A stretch of 64,000 nucleotides of DNA, taken from positions 176,207,903 through 176,271,902 of the forward strand of contig CM060952.1 of NCBI GenBank assembly GCA_030765055.1. Direction: 5' to 3'. The number at the start of each line of letters is the position of its first letter. Position 1 is the stretch's first letter. Both the position numbers and the translations under genes were made by a program. Under the pieces are notes generated by a model that was not told the origin of the DNA, searched no databases, and saw only the letters and a program-made list of their open reading frames with translations. This DNA is from Mantis religiosa. Taxonomy: Eukaryota > Arthropoda > Insecta > Mantodea > Mantidae. Shown in pieces: positions 10,440-20,730 of this stretch.

Positions 10440-10835
10440 GAGAAGTTAGGTCTAACTGTTCTAAAATGTCACCATTTATAACTAAATGTGAGACTGACAA
10501 GAGTGAGTATGGAATTGACATGATACAGGGTTTGAATGGAACAAGATTTATCAAGTATGTTTATCGTGGAGAGGAGGTTTAGACAAGGAGATGTACTTTT
10601 CATACTGCTGTTTAATTTAGCACTGGAGAAAGTAATCCGAGAATTACCCATAAACTCTGGAGGAAACATACATTCCAGATCTGTACAAATAGTGACTTGT
10701 GCTGACGAAGAGGCAATTCTCTTAAGAAATATAAGAGCTCTTCAGGAAGGTTGTGTAGTGATGGAACAGAGAGCACAGGATCAAGGATTGGTAGTGAACG
10801 TTAGTAAAACCAAATATATGAAGATGGGGATGTAA
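10440..10835 (+). pseudogene. Non-LTR reverse transcriptase fragment (palm domain)
   Basis: The open part (from ~10536) shows RT domain blocks: 'RRFRQGDVLFILLFNLALEKVIRE' (the conserved G.RQGD..SPLLFN.ALE), 'RSVQIVTCADEEAIL' in place of the YADD active site, and 'GLVVNVSKTKYMKMG' (the usual 'GL.VN..KTKYM'). The catalytic YADD reads CADE, so one aspartate is lost. Upstream coding (10440-10535) is in another frame. Only the middle of the RT is present. The clade cannot be told with confidence; it matches the endonuclease-RT type common in insects. Confidence 0.75.
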
Positions 10836-10982
10836 GAAGAGAACTTACAGTTAAATTACTTGAGAAGGAATAACAAAGAAAGGAAAGAAAAAAAGAAGAA
10901 AGAGAAAATGACAAAGAGAAAATGGGGAAGCTCAAAGTATTGACTGATTTATAGAGTTTTTCACTTTATATTATCAATAATA

Positions 10983-11300
10983 ATTAATGTTTTAGTTAAT
11001 TGATGGAAATTAACCATTTCTCCACACTAGCCCTATATAGGCTAAGGTTTTTGATAGAGTCAACTCGAAAAATTCAATGCCATGGCCGGGATTCGAACCA
11101 CGGATCTCCTGGTTTCCGTCCAGTCGCTCTTAACCTTTGAGCTACCATGGCCAACGTGCCGTCCTGATATAATTCTCCAGTTGACTCATATATTTCCCCG
11201 GTAGACCACTAGGGGGTTCTCGCATCCGAGATTCACCGTTTGTGGCGACTTACTATCGTAAGTACTTGAGTCCCAGGCTTCATCATTTAACTCTTATTAT
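10983..11300 (-). mobile_element. SINE family B, near full-length copy (first of a cluster)
   Basis: Minus strand: a ~140-bp leader ('aaatgatgaagcctggga', 'cgccacaaacggtgaatctc', 'cggggaaatatatgagtcaac'), then a tRNA-like cloverleaf at 11081-11153. Its acceptor arms GCCATGG / CCATGGC pair perfectly over 7 bp. The A box is TAGCTCAAAGG and the B box GGTTCGAATCC. A ~95-bp tail ends 'ccatcaattaactaaa'. The tRNA-like part lies in the middle of the element and not at its 5' end. The whole cluster 10983-11557 is flanked by TATCAATAA(TAA)TTA-like sequence. Confidence 0.75.
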
Positions 11301-11557
11301 TTTAGTTAATTGATGGAAATAAATCATTTCTCCACACTAGCCGTATATAGGCCAAGGTTTTTAATAGATAGAGTCAACTTGAAAAATTCAATACCATGCC
11401 ATGGCCGGGATGCGAGAGCCCTTAGTGGTCTACCGGGGAAATATATGAGTCAACTGGAGAATTTAATGTCAGGACGGCACGTTGGCCATGGTAGCTCAAA
11501 GGTTAAGAGTGACTGGACGGAAACCAGGAGATTCGTGGTTCGAATCCCGGCCATTGA
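11301..11557. mobile_element. SINE family B head-to-head inverted dimer
   Basis: 11301-11408 is a minus-oriented SINE-B 3' tail up to the B-box side (...CATGGCCGGGA). 11409-11557 is then a plus-oriented SINE B from the leader (TGCGAGAGCCC) through its tRNA-like domain. Both 3' sides point outward. The join is at a short shared word (GGAT.CGA occurs in both parents). Same topology as 24730-24919. Confidence 0.7.
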
Positions 11558-11570
11558 CTATCAATAATTA

Positions 11571-12599
11571 AGGTTGATGAGAGATGAAATAAATCCGCTA
11601 GATTCTCTCTACATTAATTATTGTCTGTATCAATAAAAAAGTAAGATATCATCATAGTCTTCATAATATTGGAAATAAGCGAGTAGGTAGCGTGCGTCAT
11701 CGAGAGGCAGATTTGCGGACTGGAAACTCAAATAAAGGTATTATAAATGTTCAGATTCACAACAACAAATTTGAAAAGCTGCGTTCTGCATTCACTAACG
11801 ATGTCCCTTGGCTATTTTAATTCAAAGTGCCAGTTTTGAATTAATGCGGATGACAAGTCCCAAATCGGCTTGTACAATCGTGATTTGAGGCAACGGGAAC
11901 AATACCAACATGGCGATCATCATTTACAACGCGATTACAGCGCCAACCACTGGTACTGCATGACATTTACGAACACCAAATGTTAAGACTCTCCTTTCAT
12001 CGTCCTTGTACTCAAATACCACTTCCCATTAACTTAACATTAAATAAGGTTTAGGTCATCGAACACCAATAAATTTAATATATTAAATAATAATAATGTC
12101 AAAATGCTGCAGAAACATGAATTACTAAAATTTTCTGTATTTTTTTATTTATTCTTTACAGCATTTGGAAATAACTTGTTCAGCAGTATTGAAAAGGATT
12201 CACCACAAGCTTTAATCCACAATATTTATAAATTACGCAGGTACTGGCAGGTATCACGATTAAAAACAACTTAGAAAGCTATTATAACGTAGTTTTAAAA
12301 TACAAAAGCCTCCTGTGTCACATGGGTCACTTCCCAATCCTTTAAAAGCTAATCTCAGAAAATATTACTTGTCTCAGTGATTCCTTCTAACGAGATAAAG
12401 ATTTGTAGGATTGATTCTGTTACACATTCGGATGCAGGTACATACTAAGGAAGTATGGTAGAATTCAGCCATAGTCAATAGAAGTTCCGATTTCTTTATA
12501 TGGCCATCATAAAAGAAAAAAATAACTATTAGCAATTTCATAAACTTTAATGATTAAACATGAAAACAAAAGAATTGAAATAGTTGACAGTACAAAAAT
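11571..12599. other. Unassigned sequence
   Basis: About 1 kb, AT-rich, with no supportable gene or known repeat. Confidence 0.4.
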
Positions 12600-12845
12600 G
12601 CTATTTTTGAAAGTTCAAGTGTGCGTAAAAATCCGCAGAATGCCTGAGATAAGATTACCAAAACACCATCTGGAATAGAATTCACCTTGAAGGGAAGGAC
12701 TTGGTCGACCTAGACTTAAACGGACAGAGAATACTGAAAGAGGAATGAGGGAATTAGTTCTGGAGGAATTATGTTGGGAGGGCAGAGAAGACTGGAAGAA
12801 GACGGCAAATGATTGAACTTTGGATACAGGAAGATGTTTTACACT
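12600..12845 (+). pseudogene. LINE ORF2 C-terminal remnant
   Basis: The plus strand reads, with stops, RMPEIRLPKHHLE, then 'GLGRPRLKRTENTERGM' and 'WEGREDWKKTAN'. This resembles the C-terminal '(R..).GRPR.RW...........W..R..W' tail of insect endonuclease-RT LINEs. It is short and broken; assignment rests on this pattern only. Confidence 0.5.
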
Positions 12846-13134
12846 GTAAACTTGTTTATAATTGAACATTAAATTGAATCTTCTTTTTACAGATGATCTC
12901 ATTATGGGAGCTATAAAAGTGATAAATCTTCATTGTTTTAAAGAAATAAATATCTATAATAGGTTTAAGATATAAATTGAAAAAAATTAAAGAAAAGTAA
13001 CTGTCCAAGATAGAGTTTAGATAGGAAAAGATGGAAAGCATATATAAATGCAGAGAAGAGAGTCAAATTATTTGCTTATTACATGTAAGTGACTCTCGGT
13101 GACAGTAATATTTTATATATTACTTATATTTACG
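12846..13134. other. Unassigned AT-rich sequence
   Basis: No feature seen. Confidence 0.35.
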
Positions 13135-13360
13135 TCATCCAAAGTTAAGTCATATCGGACGATGAATGCAATGGGTGATATTATGCTCAAATTAGCTCAG
13201 GTTCCATGGAGGTTAGAGTAACCCGACATTCGTCTTTTAGAATAAGGAAAACCCCCGGAAAAACCTTATCCAGGTAACTCACCCTGATCGAAATTCTAAC
13301 TCGGGACCTCTTGAACGTGAAGCAGACACGCTACCATCCACGCTACCGAGGTGGGCGACA
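13135..13360 (-). mobile_element. SINE family C
   Basis: Minus strand: a tRNA-like head GCCCACCTCGGTAGCGTGGA with CCCGAGTTAGAATTTCG (a decayed B box), then 'ttatccaggt' on the other strand, 'cgaatgtcgggtt', and a 3' end 'catcgtccgatatgactta'. It matches the copies at 22047, 28827, 41660, 47730 and 63405. Confidence 0.75.
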
Positions 13361-13689
13361 GAGTATAAAGCTATCAATGTGAAAAGCAAAGTTAGAGATG
13401 AGAGCAGCCAAAACATGTTTATGGCTATTTTTTTATTTCCAATGAAATGGTTAGAAAGGTTATATCACTCGTAAGAAAAGCAAAGATCATCTATACCCTA
13501 TAAATTCGGAGGATGCAGAAAAAGTAGTTGAAATTCTAGAGAAATAAGCTTGGTTTAAGTTAGATGAGTAGAAGAAAGGTTTAATATTTGAGAGAATTTT
13601 GGAATATGGATCAAGATTTTCAAATTAAGTTATGATGTACTAAATAATGTGTAAAATGTCGAAGAAATATAAAAGGGAAGAAGAGGTGT
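13361..13689. other. Unassigned sequence
   Basis: No feature seen; AT-rich. Confidence 0.35.
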
Positions 13690-14180
13690 TTGGGGGAAGA
13701 TATTGGTATGGGAGAAGGTGTACAACGAAGTGAAAATAGCTGCAACGGTTCAATTTCTTCTCGGGCAGCAAGTCAGGTGAAAAGACGATTCGAAATCGAC
13801 GTTTCAGGAGTGTGCATCTCTCCCATCATCAGGATATTTATTAAATGATATAAACAGTAATGAATCACTGGATATAACACAAATATAAACAAACCACTGC
13901 CAAAATTCGCATTACTGAACAAAAGACTGTTTTCAGTAAATTAAATGCCAGGTCAGGAGATGGCATTAATTGGGTCAAAGTAAAATAACTATTTAACTTG
14001 ATTATCAAGCTGTATTGATCTGTGCTTCTTAAGTCGATGGATTTCCATTTTAAGGCCGGTTTCCAAGAGAAGCTAAACTGAAATCCAGCATCACGACTAA
14101 GCATGCTCCTTTCAGAGGAAATGGCCAAAGCCTCCTTAATTCTTCGCTCCCGGTCTGTTGCATATTGTCAAGATGGTCTT
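13690..14180 (-). pseudogene. Penelope-like element: end of the GIY-YIG ORF and 3' region
   Basis: Minus strand from ~14165: RRIKEALAISSERSMLSRD, then 'AGFQFSFSWKPAL'. This matches the usual C-terminus of PLE polyproteins ('.R.I.EA..I......LNRD.G..LS..W.P.L'). About 180 bp after the ORF lies the motif CCTGATGATG-GGAG...CTCC-T-GAAACG (13797-13833), which recurs at the 24.4-kb and 26.4/27.4-kb elements. The catalytic GIY-YIG and RT parts are missing: the copy is 5'-truncated, and the minisatellite starts just beyond. A further-decayed coding match is possible. Confidence 0.6.
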
Positions 14181-14204
14181 CTCCCGAAAATTGGAAAGTT
14201 GGCT

Positions 14205-15560
14205 AGGGTAGGCCCACCTTCGGTCCCGCTCTGTCTTCGCTCTGGCCTCACTCTAACTTCATTCTTTAACTTAACTCTGGTTTGGCTCTGGCTTCGAACT
14301 GGCTAGACTCCGGTCACCGCTCCGGTCCCGCTCTGGATTCACTCTAACCTCACTATAACTTCATTCTAAATACAGTCTAACTTGACTCTGGCTTTGGCTA
14401 GGGCCCGGCCCACCTTTGATCCCGCTCTGGCTTCGCTCTGCACTCACTGTAACTTCATTCTGTTACCTAACTCTGGCTTGGCTCAAGTTTCGCTCTGGCT
14501 TTGCTCTGGCTTCGCTCTGGCTAGGCTCCGGTCATCACTGCGGTCCACTCTGGCTTGGCTCTGGACTCGCTGTAACTTCATTCTGTTACCTAACTCTGGC
14601 TTGGCTCTATCTTCGCTATGGCTTTGCTCTGGGTAGGCTCCGGTCATCACTGCGGTACGCTCTGTCTTCGCTCTGGACTCACTGTAACTCCATTCTGTTG
14701 CATAACTCTGGCTTGGCTCTAGCTTCGCTCTGGCTAGGCTTCGGTCATCACTGCGGTCCGCTCTGGCTTCGCTCTGGCCAGGCTCCAGTCATCACTGCGA
14801 TCCGCTCTGGCTTCGCTCTAGCTTTGCTCTGGCTAGGCTCCGGTCATCACTGCGGTCCGCTCTGTCTTCGCTCTAGCTTTGCTCTGGCTAGGCTCCGGTC
14901 ATCACTGCGATCCGCTCTGTCTTCGCTCTAGCTTTGCTCTGGCTAGGCTCCGGTCATCACTGCGGTCCGCTCTGTCTTCGCTCTAGCTTTACTCTGGCTA
15001 GGCTCCGGTCATCACTGCGGTCCGCTCTGGCTTCGCTCTAGCTTTACTCTGGCTAGGCTCCGGTCATCACTGCGATCCGCTCTGGCTTCGCTCTAGCTTT
15101 GCTCTGGCTAGGCTCCGGTCATCACTGCGGTCCGCTCTGGCTTCGCTCTAGCTTTACTCTGGCTAGGCTCCGGTCATCACTGCGGTCCGCTCTGTCTTCG
15201 CTCTAGCTTTGCTCTGGCTAGGCTCCGGTCATCACTGCGATCCGCTCTGTCTTCGCTCTAGCTTTGCTCTGGCTATGCTCCGGTCGTCACTGCGATCCGC
15301 TCTGTCTTCGCTCTAGCTTTGCTCTGGCTAGGCTCCGGTCATCACTGCGGTCCGCTCTGGCTTCGCTCTAGCTTTGCTCTGGCTAGGCTTCGGTCATCAC
15401 TGCGGTCCGCTCTGGCTTCGCTCTAGCTTTGCTCTGGCTAGGCTTCGGTCATCACTGCGGTCCGCTCTGGCTTCGCTCTAGCTTCACTCTGGCTAGGCTC
15501 CGGTCATCACTGAGGTCCGCTCTGGCTTGGCTCTGGCTCCGCTCTGGCAATACTTTGGCT
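14205..15560. repeat. Minisatellite: 55-bp units made of five 11-bp units
   Basis: From 14831 to 15545 thirteen units repeat at an exact 55-bp period with no indel. Each contains GCTCCGGTCATCACTGCGG. The unit splits into five 11-mers: GCTCTGGCTTC, GCTCTAGCTTT, GCTCTGGCTAG, GCTCCGGTCAT and CACTGCGGTCC. The first three are clear variants of one another. The part before 14831 has the same 11-bp words in less regular order. Because 55 is not a multiple of 3, frames rotate; the 171-codon open frame at 14416-14931 is a repeat by-product. Confidence 0.95.
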
Positions 15561-16125
15561 TTGCGTTAACTATAACTTTAATTTAATTTACTTTATTTAT
15601 ATAAGGTTCGAACACGGACGTGGACCTTGTTTGGGCGTTTGACATTAGCTCTTTCACCACTCAGAGGCACCCAATCCGGAGATTTGGTCCGGGACCCCGG
15701 GATCGCCAATTCCCGTACCTACCGCAGTAGGCCCCTGGGGGAAATGTAAATTATACATAAACATAAAGACTAATTGATGTAGAGAGTTTTACAGGGATAA
15801 TTACGTCACAGTGCGAAGGATGGACTAGGCTCCGATGAGAATAAATGTACTATTTCTTAAAGTATTACGTTCATTTGACATAAGGGTGCAATGTGTGTAG
15901 TAATCTAACCTGAAATGGTTAATACGTGAATGGTGATTCGAATGATAAATGCAATAAATGTACAACAGCAATAAAACGTTAGCGGATAATAGAAGAGAAG
16001 CAATTAGTAGTATTGGGGAATGTCTAGGAAGAGTGAGGGATAAGTGGATAAGAAAATCAAATTAGCAGAAAGAGAAGGAGGACAATAACAATTATGGCAA
16101 TTAGTTTTGAGTCTCTGTGCCATAT
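15561..16125. other. Unassigned sequence with a short GC-rich patch
   Basis: 15600-15740 is GC-richer ('ggtccgggaccccgggatcg', 'gcccctggggg') than its surroundings. 'GGTTCGAAC' resembles a B box but no A box fits. Nothing else seen. Confidence 0.3.
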
Positions 16126-17201
16126 TGCGGCAAACCCGTATACCAGTATTAAATTGATTGGGCTCTAATTGGATCTATGGGTTCTCTTATCCTCAGGTGA
16201 ATGGTTGTAGAAAATGGATTTTGGTGGTTGTTGGCTACTCAGTCGTATTTGTAACACTTTGTTTGCTGCAGAATTATTTGGTTTAATTCCTACTAAGTTT
16301 GCTTATCGACTTGGATCGGTGACCACCTGTCATTAAAATTCCTAACATAAATTCAATTTTACTTGAAACCCTGGATTACTTGTTTAAATTTACTTCCGCG
16401 CGGTTTCTATTTCTTCTTTATATGGCGACTACTTTGCTCTAATAAACTTCTAATGCTGCTTCTACTTACGCTGGTTGTGCTATTCTTAACTTCCCCACAT
16501 TTCAGACATACAAATCTTCGCTTCTCTTCTTAACGCACATTAACACGTACTTCTTGTCGTAGTATCACCATTTAAGTAAGTTTTTCTTACTTCACGATTC
16601 AGTTCGAACCTTATTCTGACACCCTCTCTAAGTTTATCACATGGCCAAACTAGCTCACCCTTCTCAAATGTTACATTATTATTGGTTTCTCATTTATTTA
16701 GAATTTTCGCAATGTTTTGCAAAACTCATCTAACTTATTGACGTTCAGCCCACCCTGAGTTGTTTGTAACGGTATACATCGTTATCAAATCAACGAAGTA
16801 AATCCCTTCAGCGTTCATACTCAACTGCATTTTGAAAGCCCTTTGTCCCAAAACATTCCTGGCTGAATACATACAACAGTTGTCAGATATTGAACTTTTA
16901 CTAGCACAAAGAAGGCAATGGTCCTTCCTTCCTGTCTCTCCGATATGTACAGATTTTTCAAGAATATTTTATTTTTCTTGCCTGGATGCTAGTATGTATG
17001 TTATATTAAATTATATTCTTCCCGTCTTATTCTTTAAGTCAACTACTATTTTAATCAGTACTCTATCTATTCTAATTTCTTATTATAACAATATTTTTAT
17101 ATTAGTTTAGAAAAGCATTTTTATTAATTTATATTCTTTTTTAATTATCTGATTTCGTTTAAATTGCTGCCTCCTAATCGCTGCCTGATACTGCGGTTAT
17201 A
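16126..17201 (-). mobile_element. Repeat G copy 1: candidate ~1.08-kb solo LTR
   Basis: The minus strand starts TATAACCGCAGTATCAGGCA (TGTAACC in the other copies) and ends GGGTTTGCCGCA. It is the same length (1076 bp) as the copy at 36213-37292. TG...CA ends, a TATAAAG word ~800 bp in and an AAATAA word ~50 bp later suit an LTR with U3-R-U5. Flanks (TAAT / ATAT) give no clean target duplication. Short open frames inside it have no known domain. Confidence 0.5.
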
Positions 17202-18414
17202 ATTATCACAAACAGGGTATTGAACAATTAAAGAATCCTAATTTAAAAAATTGTATTTATTTGAAGTGTATTCTGTGTAGTAAGTAAATGTTAAATATAA
17301 CATTTCACACGCCAAATCTTCAATTACAATATTCATTTTCTTTCTGAGCGTACTCACAGCCAGAAAGCAGAATGTGAAGTTGTTTATGCCTCTATAACTT
17401 CAGCAAGTCACGATTACATAAAATACCTATACATAAAACATTCTTTTTTTTTTTCATTACAAGATGTGTACGTAGGTAGATATAATGTGACTGATTCGCT
17501 ATTCCTGCATTGTTCACGTTAATAAACACGGCCCACTCGCATGAAATAGCTACCAGAGGGCAAAACTAATTCTACCATCAGGCAATGCGATATAATTGGG
17601 TAGTTTTCCTTTTGTGCTTGGAGTAATAGCACATTTACAGCGTTTTTCCATCGTAACTGTCCAGCAACCATCATTTGCCAAAACAATAAAACACAGCAAT
17701 GCATTCTGTACGGTCCTCTTCACATTTCTCATTATATAAATCTTTTTAATATGTAATGTTACCATGGGCGTAGGTATACGTTTTCACAAAGGGACATAAT
17801 TGGACTGCAGTACCATTATTGCTTATGCAGCTCTTATGGAATATATAAAAACTATATGTGTTGTAGGTGTTCAAAAACTTAATGAACAAAGAAGGTTATC
17901 ACCTAAACAAAATCAAACAATCAGAAGTACGAGTTACTACCCAAACATCGTTATATCACTCTCCTGATTGCATTGGTTAAAAAAAAGCATTTAATTCCTT
18001 GTCTGCTGACAAAGTGAATATGATTTACTGTCACTGAATTTTAATGGTGACTTTAAATTCAAACCTTTTTCATAGAGCCATCGGTTTCAAAAGCACATCC
18101 AAACCATTGATATTAATAATAAACACCCTGCGAACTTTTGAGAAGCAGATTTTGCTTCACAAACAACGATTTAGAGGTTCAATTACAATTAAATCCCTAA
18201 TTTTACGGCATGCAATGCAGCTTGTACACGTTTGTATCAGCCTACCCATACGTCACATTTTAAAGTGTTAAAAAAATATGCTTTATTTTGAAGGAAAAAT
18301 AACAGTTAAGTACCTAAATTAAACACATAAAAATTAATTTAAAGTGCTGCTTTTCAAGTAACAGAATAGTTAAAATGCCAATAAAAACATCAATTGCAAA
18401 GTATTCATTTCAAC
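17202..18414. other. Unassigned AT-rich sequence
   Basis: About 1.2 kb with no supportable feature. Confidence 0.4.
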
Positions 18415-18425
18415 ATATTAAGAAA

Positions 18426-18740
18426 GAGTTCATGAGAGTTAAATGATGAAGTCAGGACTCAAGTACCTACAACAGTAAATCGCCACAAACGGTGTATCTC
18501 GGATGCGAGAGCCCCTGGTGGTTTACCAGGGAAATATGAGACAACTGTAGAATTTAATGTCATGACGGCAAAATGGCCATGGTAGCTCAAGGGATATGAG
18601 CGACTAGACGGAAACCAGTAGATCCGTGATTCAATTCCCGGCCGTGGCATTGAATTTTTCATGTCAACTATATCAATCCATTACCTTAGCCTGTATACTG
18701 CTAGTGTGAAGAAATGATTAATTTCCATCAGTTAACTTAA
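18426..18740 (+). mobile_element. SINE family B, full-length copy with target duplication
   Basis: Leader ('aaatgatgaagtcaggactc', 'cgccacaaacggtgtatctc'), the tRNA-like part GGCCATGGTAGCTCAAGGG...GTGATTCAATTCCCGGCC near 18573-18648, and the tail ending 'ccatcagttaacttaa'. Perfect 11-bp duplications ATATTAAGAAA lie at 18415-18425 and 18741-18751. This fixes the family's true ends and its ~315-bp length. Confidence 0.85.
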
Positions 18741-18751
18741 ATATTAAGAAA

Positions 18752-19601
18752 ACTTTAATATCTTCCTATATTTATGAAATAATACCTCATAGAAAAGAAA
18801 ATGATTTAATATCACCATAACTCAACAAGGTTTACATAGCCACATTTAAAATTCTTTTAAAAATTAACTGTAAAGGACCTCAGAATTGTGTCAATACCGT
18901 AGTTACCTCCCTTCCTAAACGGTGGCCTCGAGATTTCTGAGACAGCTTCAGTTCATAATTGTTGTAACTCAATTAAGGCTTTTATTTCACAGCCCTTATA
19001 CTTTCACAGCCCGTTTAGGGGACTAAACTAAGAAAAATATGTAAAGAAAGCAAAGAGAGGTATCCTTTTGCCGTTTGGATTCTGGTACGGGTCCTTTTCG
19101 GACACACATATATTATGGGTGACATATACATATTATTTCCCAGTTAAGTAGTGTGATGTTTAGTAATGTATTACTTATGAAACATGGTAATTATATTATT
19201 GTACTATTATAACAAAAATAACAAGGGATCTCTTCTGAAATTATGGAACTACTATTTAAAAAAATAATTTCCAAGAAAGAGATTCGGTCATAACTCGTGT
19301 GACAGTAGCAGAGAGCTTTCAAGAGTTCAGAAGTCTGAAATGGAGAATAAGAGTCCATGACATGATGACCGAAACATCGGAAAGTATGACCAAGAAGACG
19401 CGGCCTTCACTGGAAGCTAAGGATACTAATCAACTAACAAAGAATGGTTTGCAGAGGAATGGGTATAAATTGTTTTAGATATAATATCAAATTTTGCAGT
19501 ATTTGCTACAATATGTTATGTGGAGAAGCCTTTTTTGAAGTTATATACATACTGAAACCAAAATTAGTCTTTATTTCGGCAATAACGCTGCTCATCTAAT
19601 T
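18752..19601. other. Unassigned sequence
   Basis: No gene, RNA or repeat that I can support. Confidence 0.4.
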
Positions 19602-19605
19602 ATAT

Positions 19606-20105
19606 TGTGAATTTGTGGGTTCGTAGAATTGAAAGTCCAATTTGCCGAAATTCTAAATGTCCTTTATTTCCGTAGGTATACACTGTTCAATTCTCATGTA
19701 ACATTACATCACATGTCACAATCTACAGCACCAAGGTCAATGACAATAACCGACATTAGCTCTCGTTACACTTCACAGCTGACTCCGCTTACTCACTCTC
19801 TTGTTTTACAACTGTCCGGCTGGCGTGTCATAATCGCTTATATATCTCATTCATAATTCGAGAGACTTCTCGAGAAAATGAGAAAAACAACTATTCTCTG
19901 TCAATCGAGATAACACTAGAACCTTCCAAACGTGAAAACCTAGCTGCGCCGGCAAGTTCTTTCTCTTGGCTATCTTTGTTTGCCGTCTTTGTGAAAACTA
20001 GCCGCGCTATCGTTAACTGCTCATGCAAGCTCTTTATTACCGTGAAACGTTATCCGCCGTTAGTGATGTATTTACACCGAAATTTTTATGCCTGTTACCG
20101 CGACA
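19606..20105 (-). mobile_element. Solo LTR, family E, copy 1
   Basis: Minus strand: starts TGTCGCGGTAACAGG and ends AACCCACAAATTCACA (TG...CA), 500 bp. A 4-bp duplication ATAT flanks it (19602-19605, 20106-20109). A TATATAAG box (19837-19844 on plus) and an AATAAA signal (19663-19668) place U3, R and U5 in the expected order. No internal retroelement genes are attached, so it is a solo LTR left by recombination. Gypsy- or BEL-type cannot be told from the LTR alone. Confidence 0.75.
19837..19844 (-). promoter_or_regulatory. LTR TATA box
   Basis: TATATAAG on the minus strand, about 170 bp upstream of the AATAAA signal in the same LTR. Confidence 0.5.
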
Positions 20106-20239
20106 ATATTTAAAACCTCAGTTGTGAATGTAAGTCAAACATTTTGTTATTTAAACTTGTGGTCCCACAGAAATTTAGCACTAAGTTAGGTTTAACTTCG
20201 TTACAAGTTTTTACTTCTTTCTTACCCAAATAATAATAG

Positions 20240-20730
20240 TGTCACCCGAACATCGGAGCTCCCAATAGGACCAACTGGCAGGTAGGGACCAGACGGGAAG
20301 CTTTCTGCCACGCCTACCCATTTATTTGTAGCTAACGAGGGGGATGGTTGGAAAAACATCACTAGCCATCTCTTTCCCCCTCCCTGACGTCTGGAACTGT
20401 CGGGAAGATTCACTGAACCACGAGACTTCCAGAAACGGTGATCTTCCTATATAAGGCCTGCAGTGGACGAGTCAGTTCAGTTCTTGGCGAGTAGCCGTGA
20501 GGAGCACCCAGTGAGTGAGCGGATCGGAAGACTGTGTACGTGTATCAGAGGAGTTGTACGTAATTGTGAGTGCAGAGTGGACCTGTGACAGACGAACTGA
20601 CGAATTGTAACTGTGTGCGCTATGTAATTCTGTGTAATCGGCAAGTGTTCCTACTGTAATTCGGTGGAAATAAAGAGCACTTTGAGTTTGTGCAATTGGA
20701 CTTTTAATTTCGGAAACCCCCAAAGTCACA
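20240..20730 (+). mobile_element. Solo LTR, family E, copy 2
   Basis: Starts TGTCACCCGAAC and ends CCCCCAAAGTCACA, 491 bp. TATATAAGG is at 20448-20455 and AATAAA at 20669-20674. Flanking tetramers ATAG and AAAG match at 3 of 4 bases, so the target duplication is decayed. The last ~70 bp ('gcaattggacttttaatttc') match the 3' ends at 24117, 25126 and the minus-strand copies at 19606, 39845 and 54654. Only 130 bp separate it from the oppositely oriented copy 1. Confidence 0.75.
20448..20455 (+). promoter_or_regulatory. LTR TATA box
   Basis: TATATAAG followed by GCCTGCAGTGGACGAGTCAG, where transcription of the LTR would be expected to begin. Confidence 0.5.

Noticed and set aside
11081..11153. 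Functional tRNA gene with a perfect acceptor stem
   Set aside because: Several copies exist inside a longer dispersed repeat with target duplications, and the anticodon loop (ACGGAAA) lacks the universal T33.
14416..14931. 171-codon open frame rich in Leu, Ser and Gly
   Set aside because: It follows the 55-bp minisatellite; the frame rotates with each unit and shows no protein-level repeat.
14205..15560. CRISPR-like array
   Set aside because: Units are contiguous without unique spacers, and the setting is eukaryotic.
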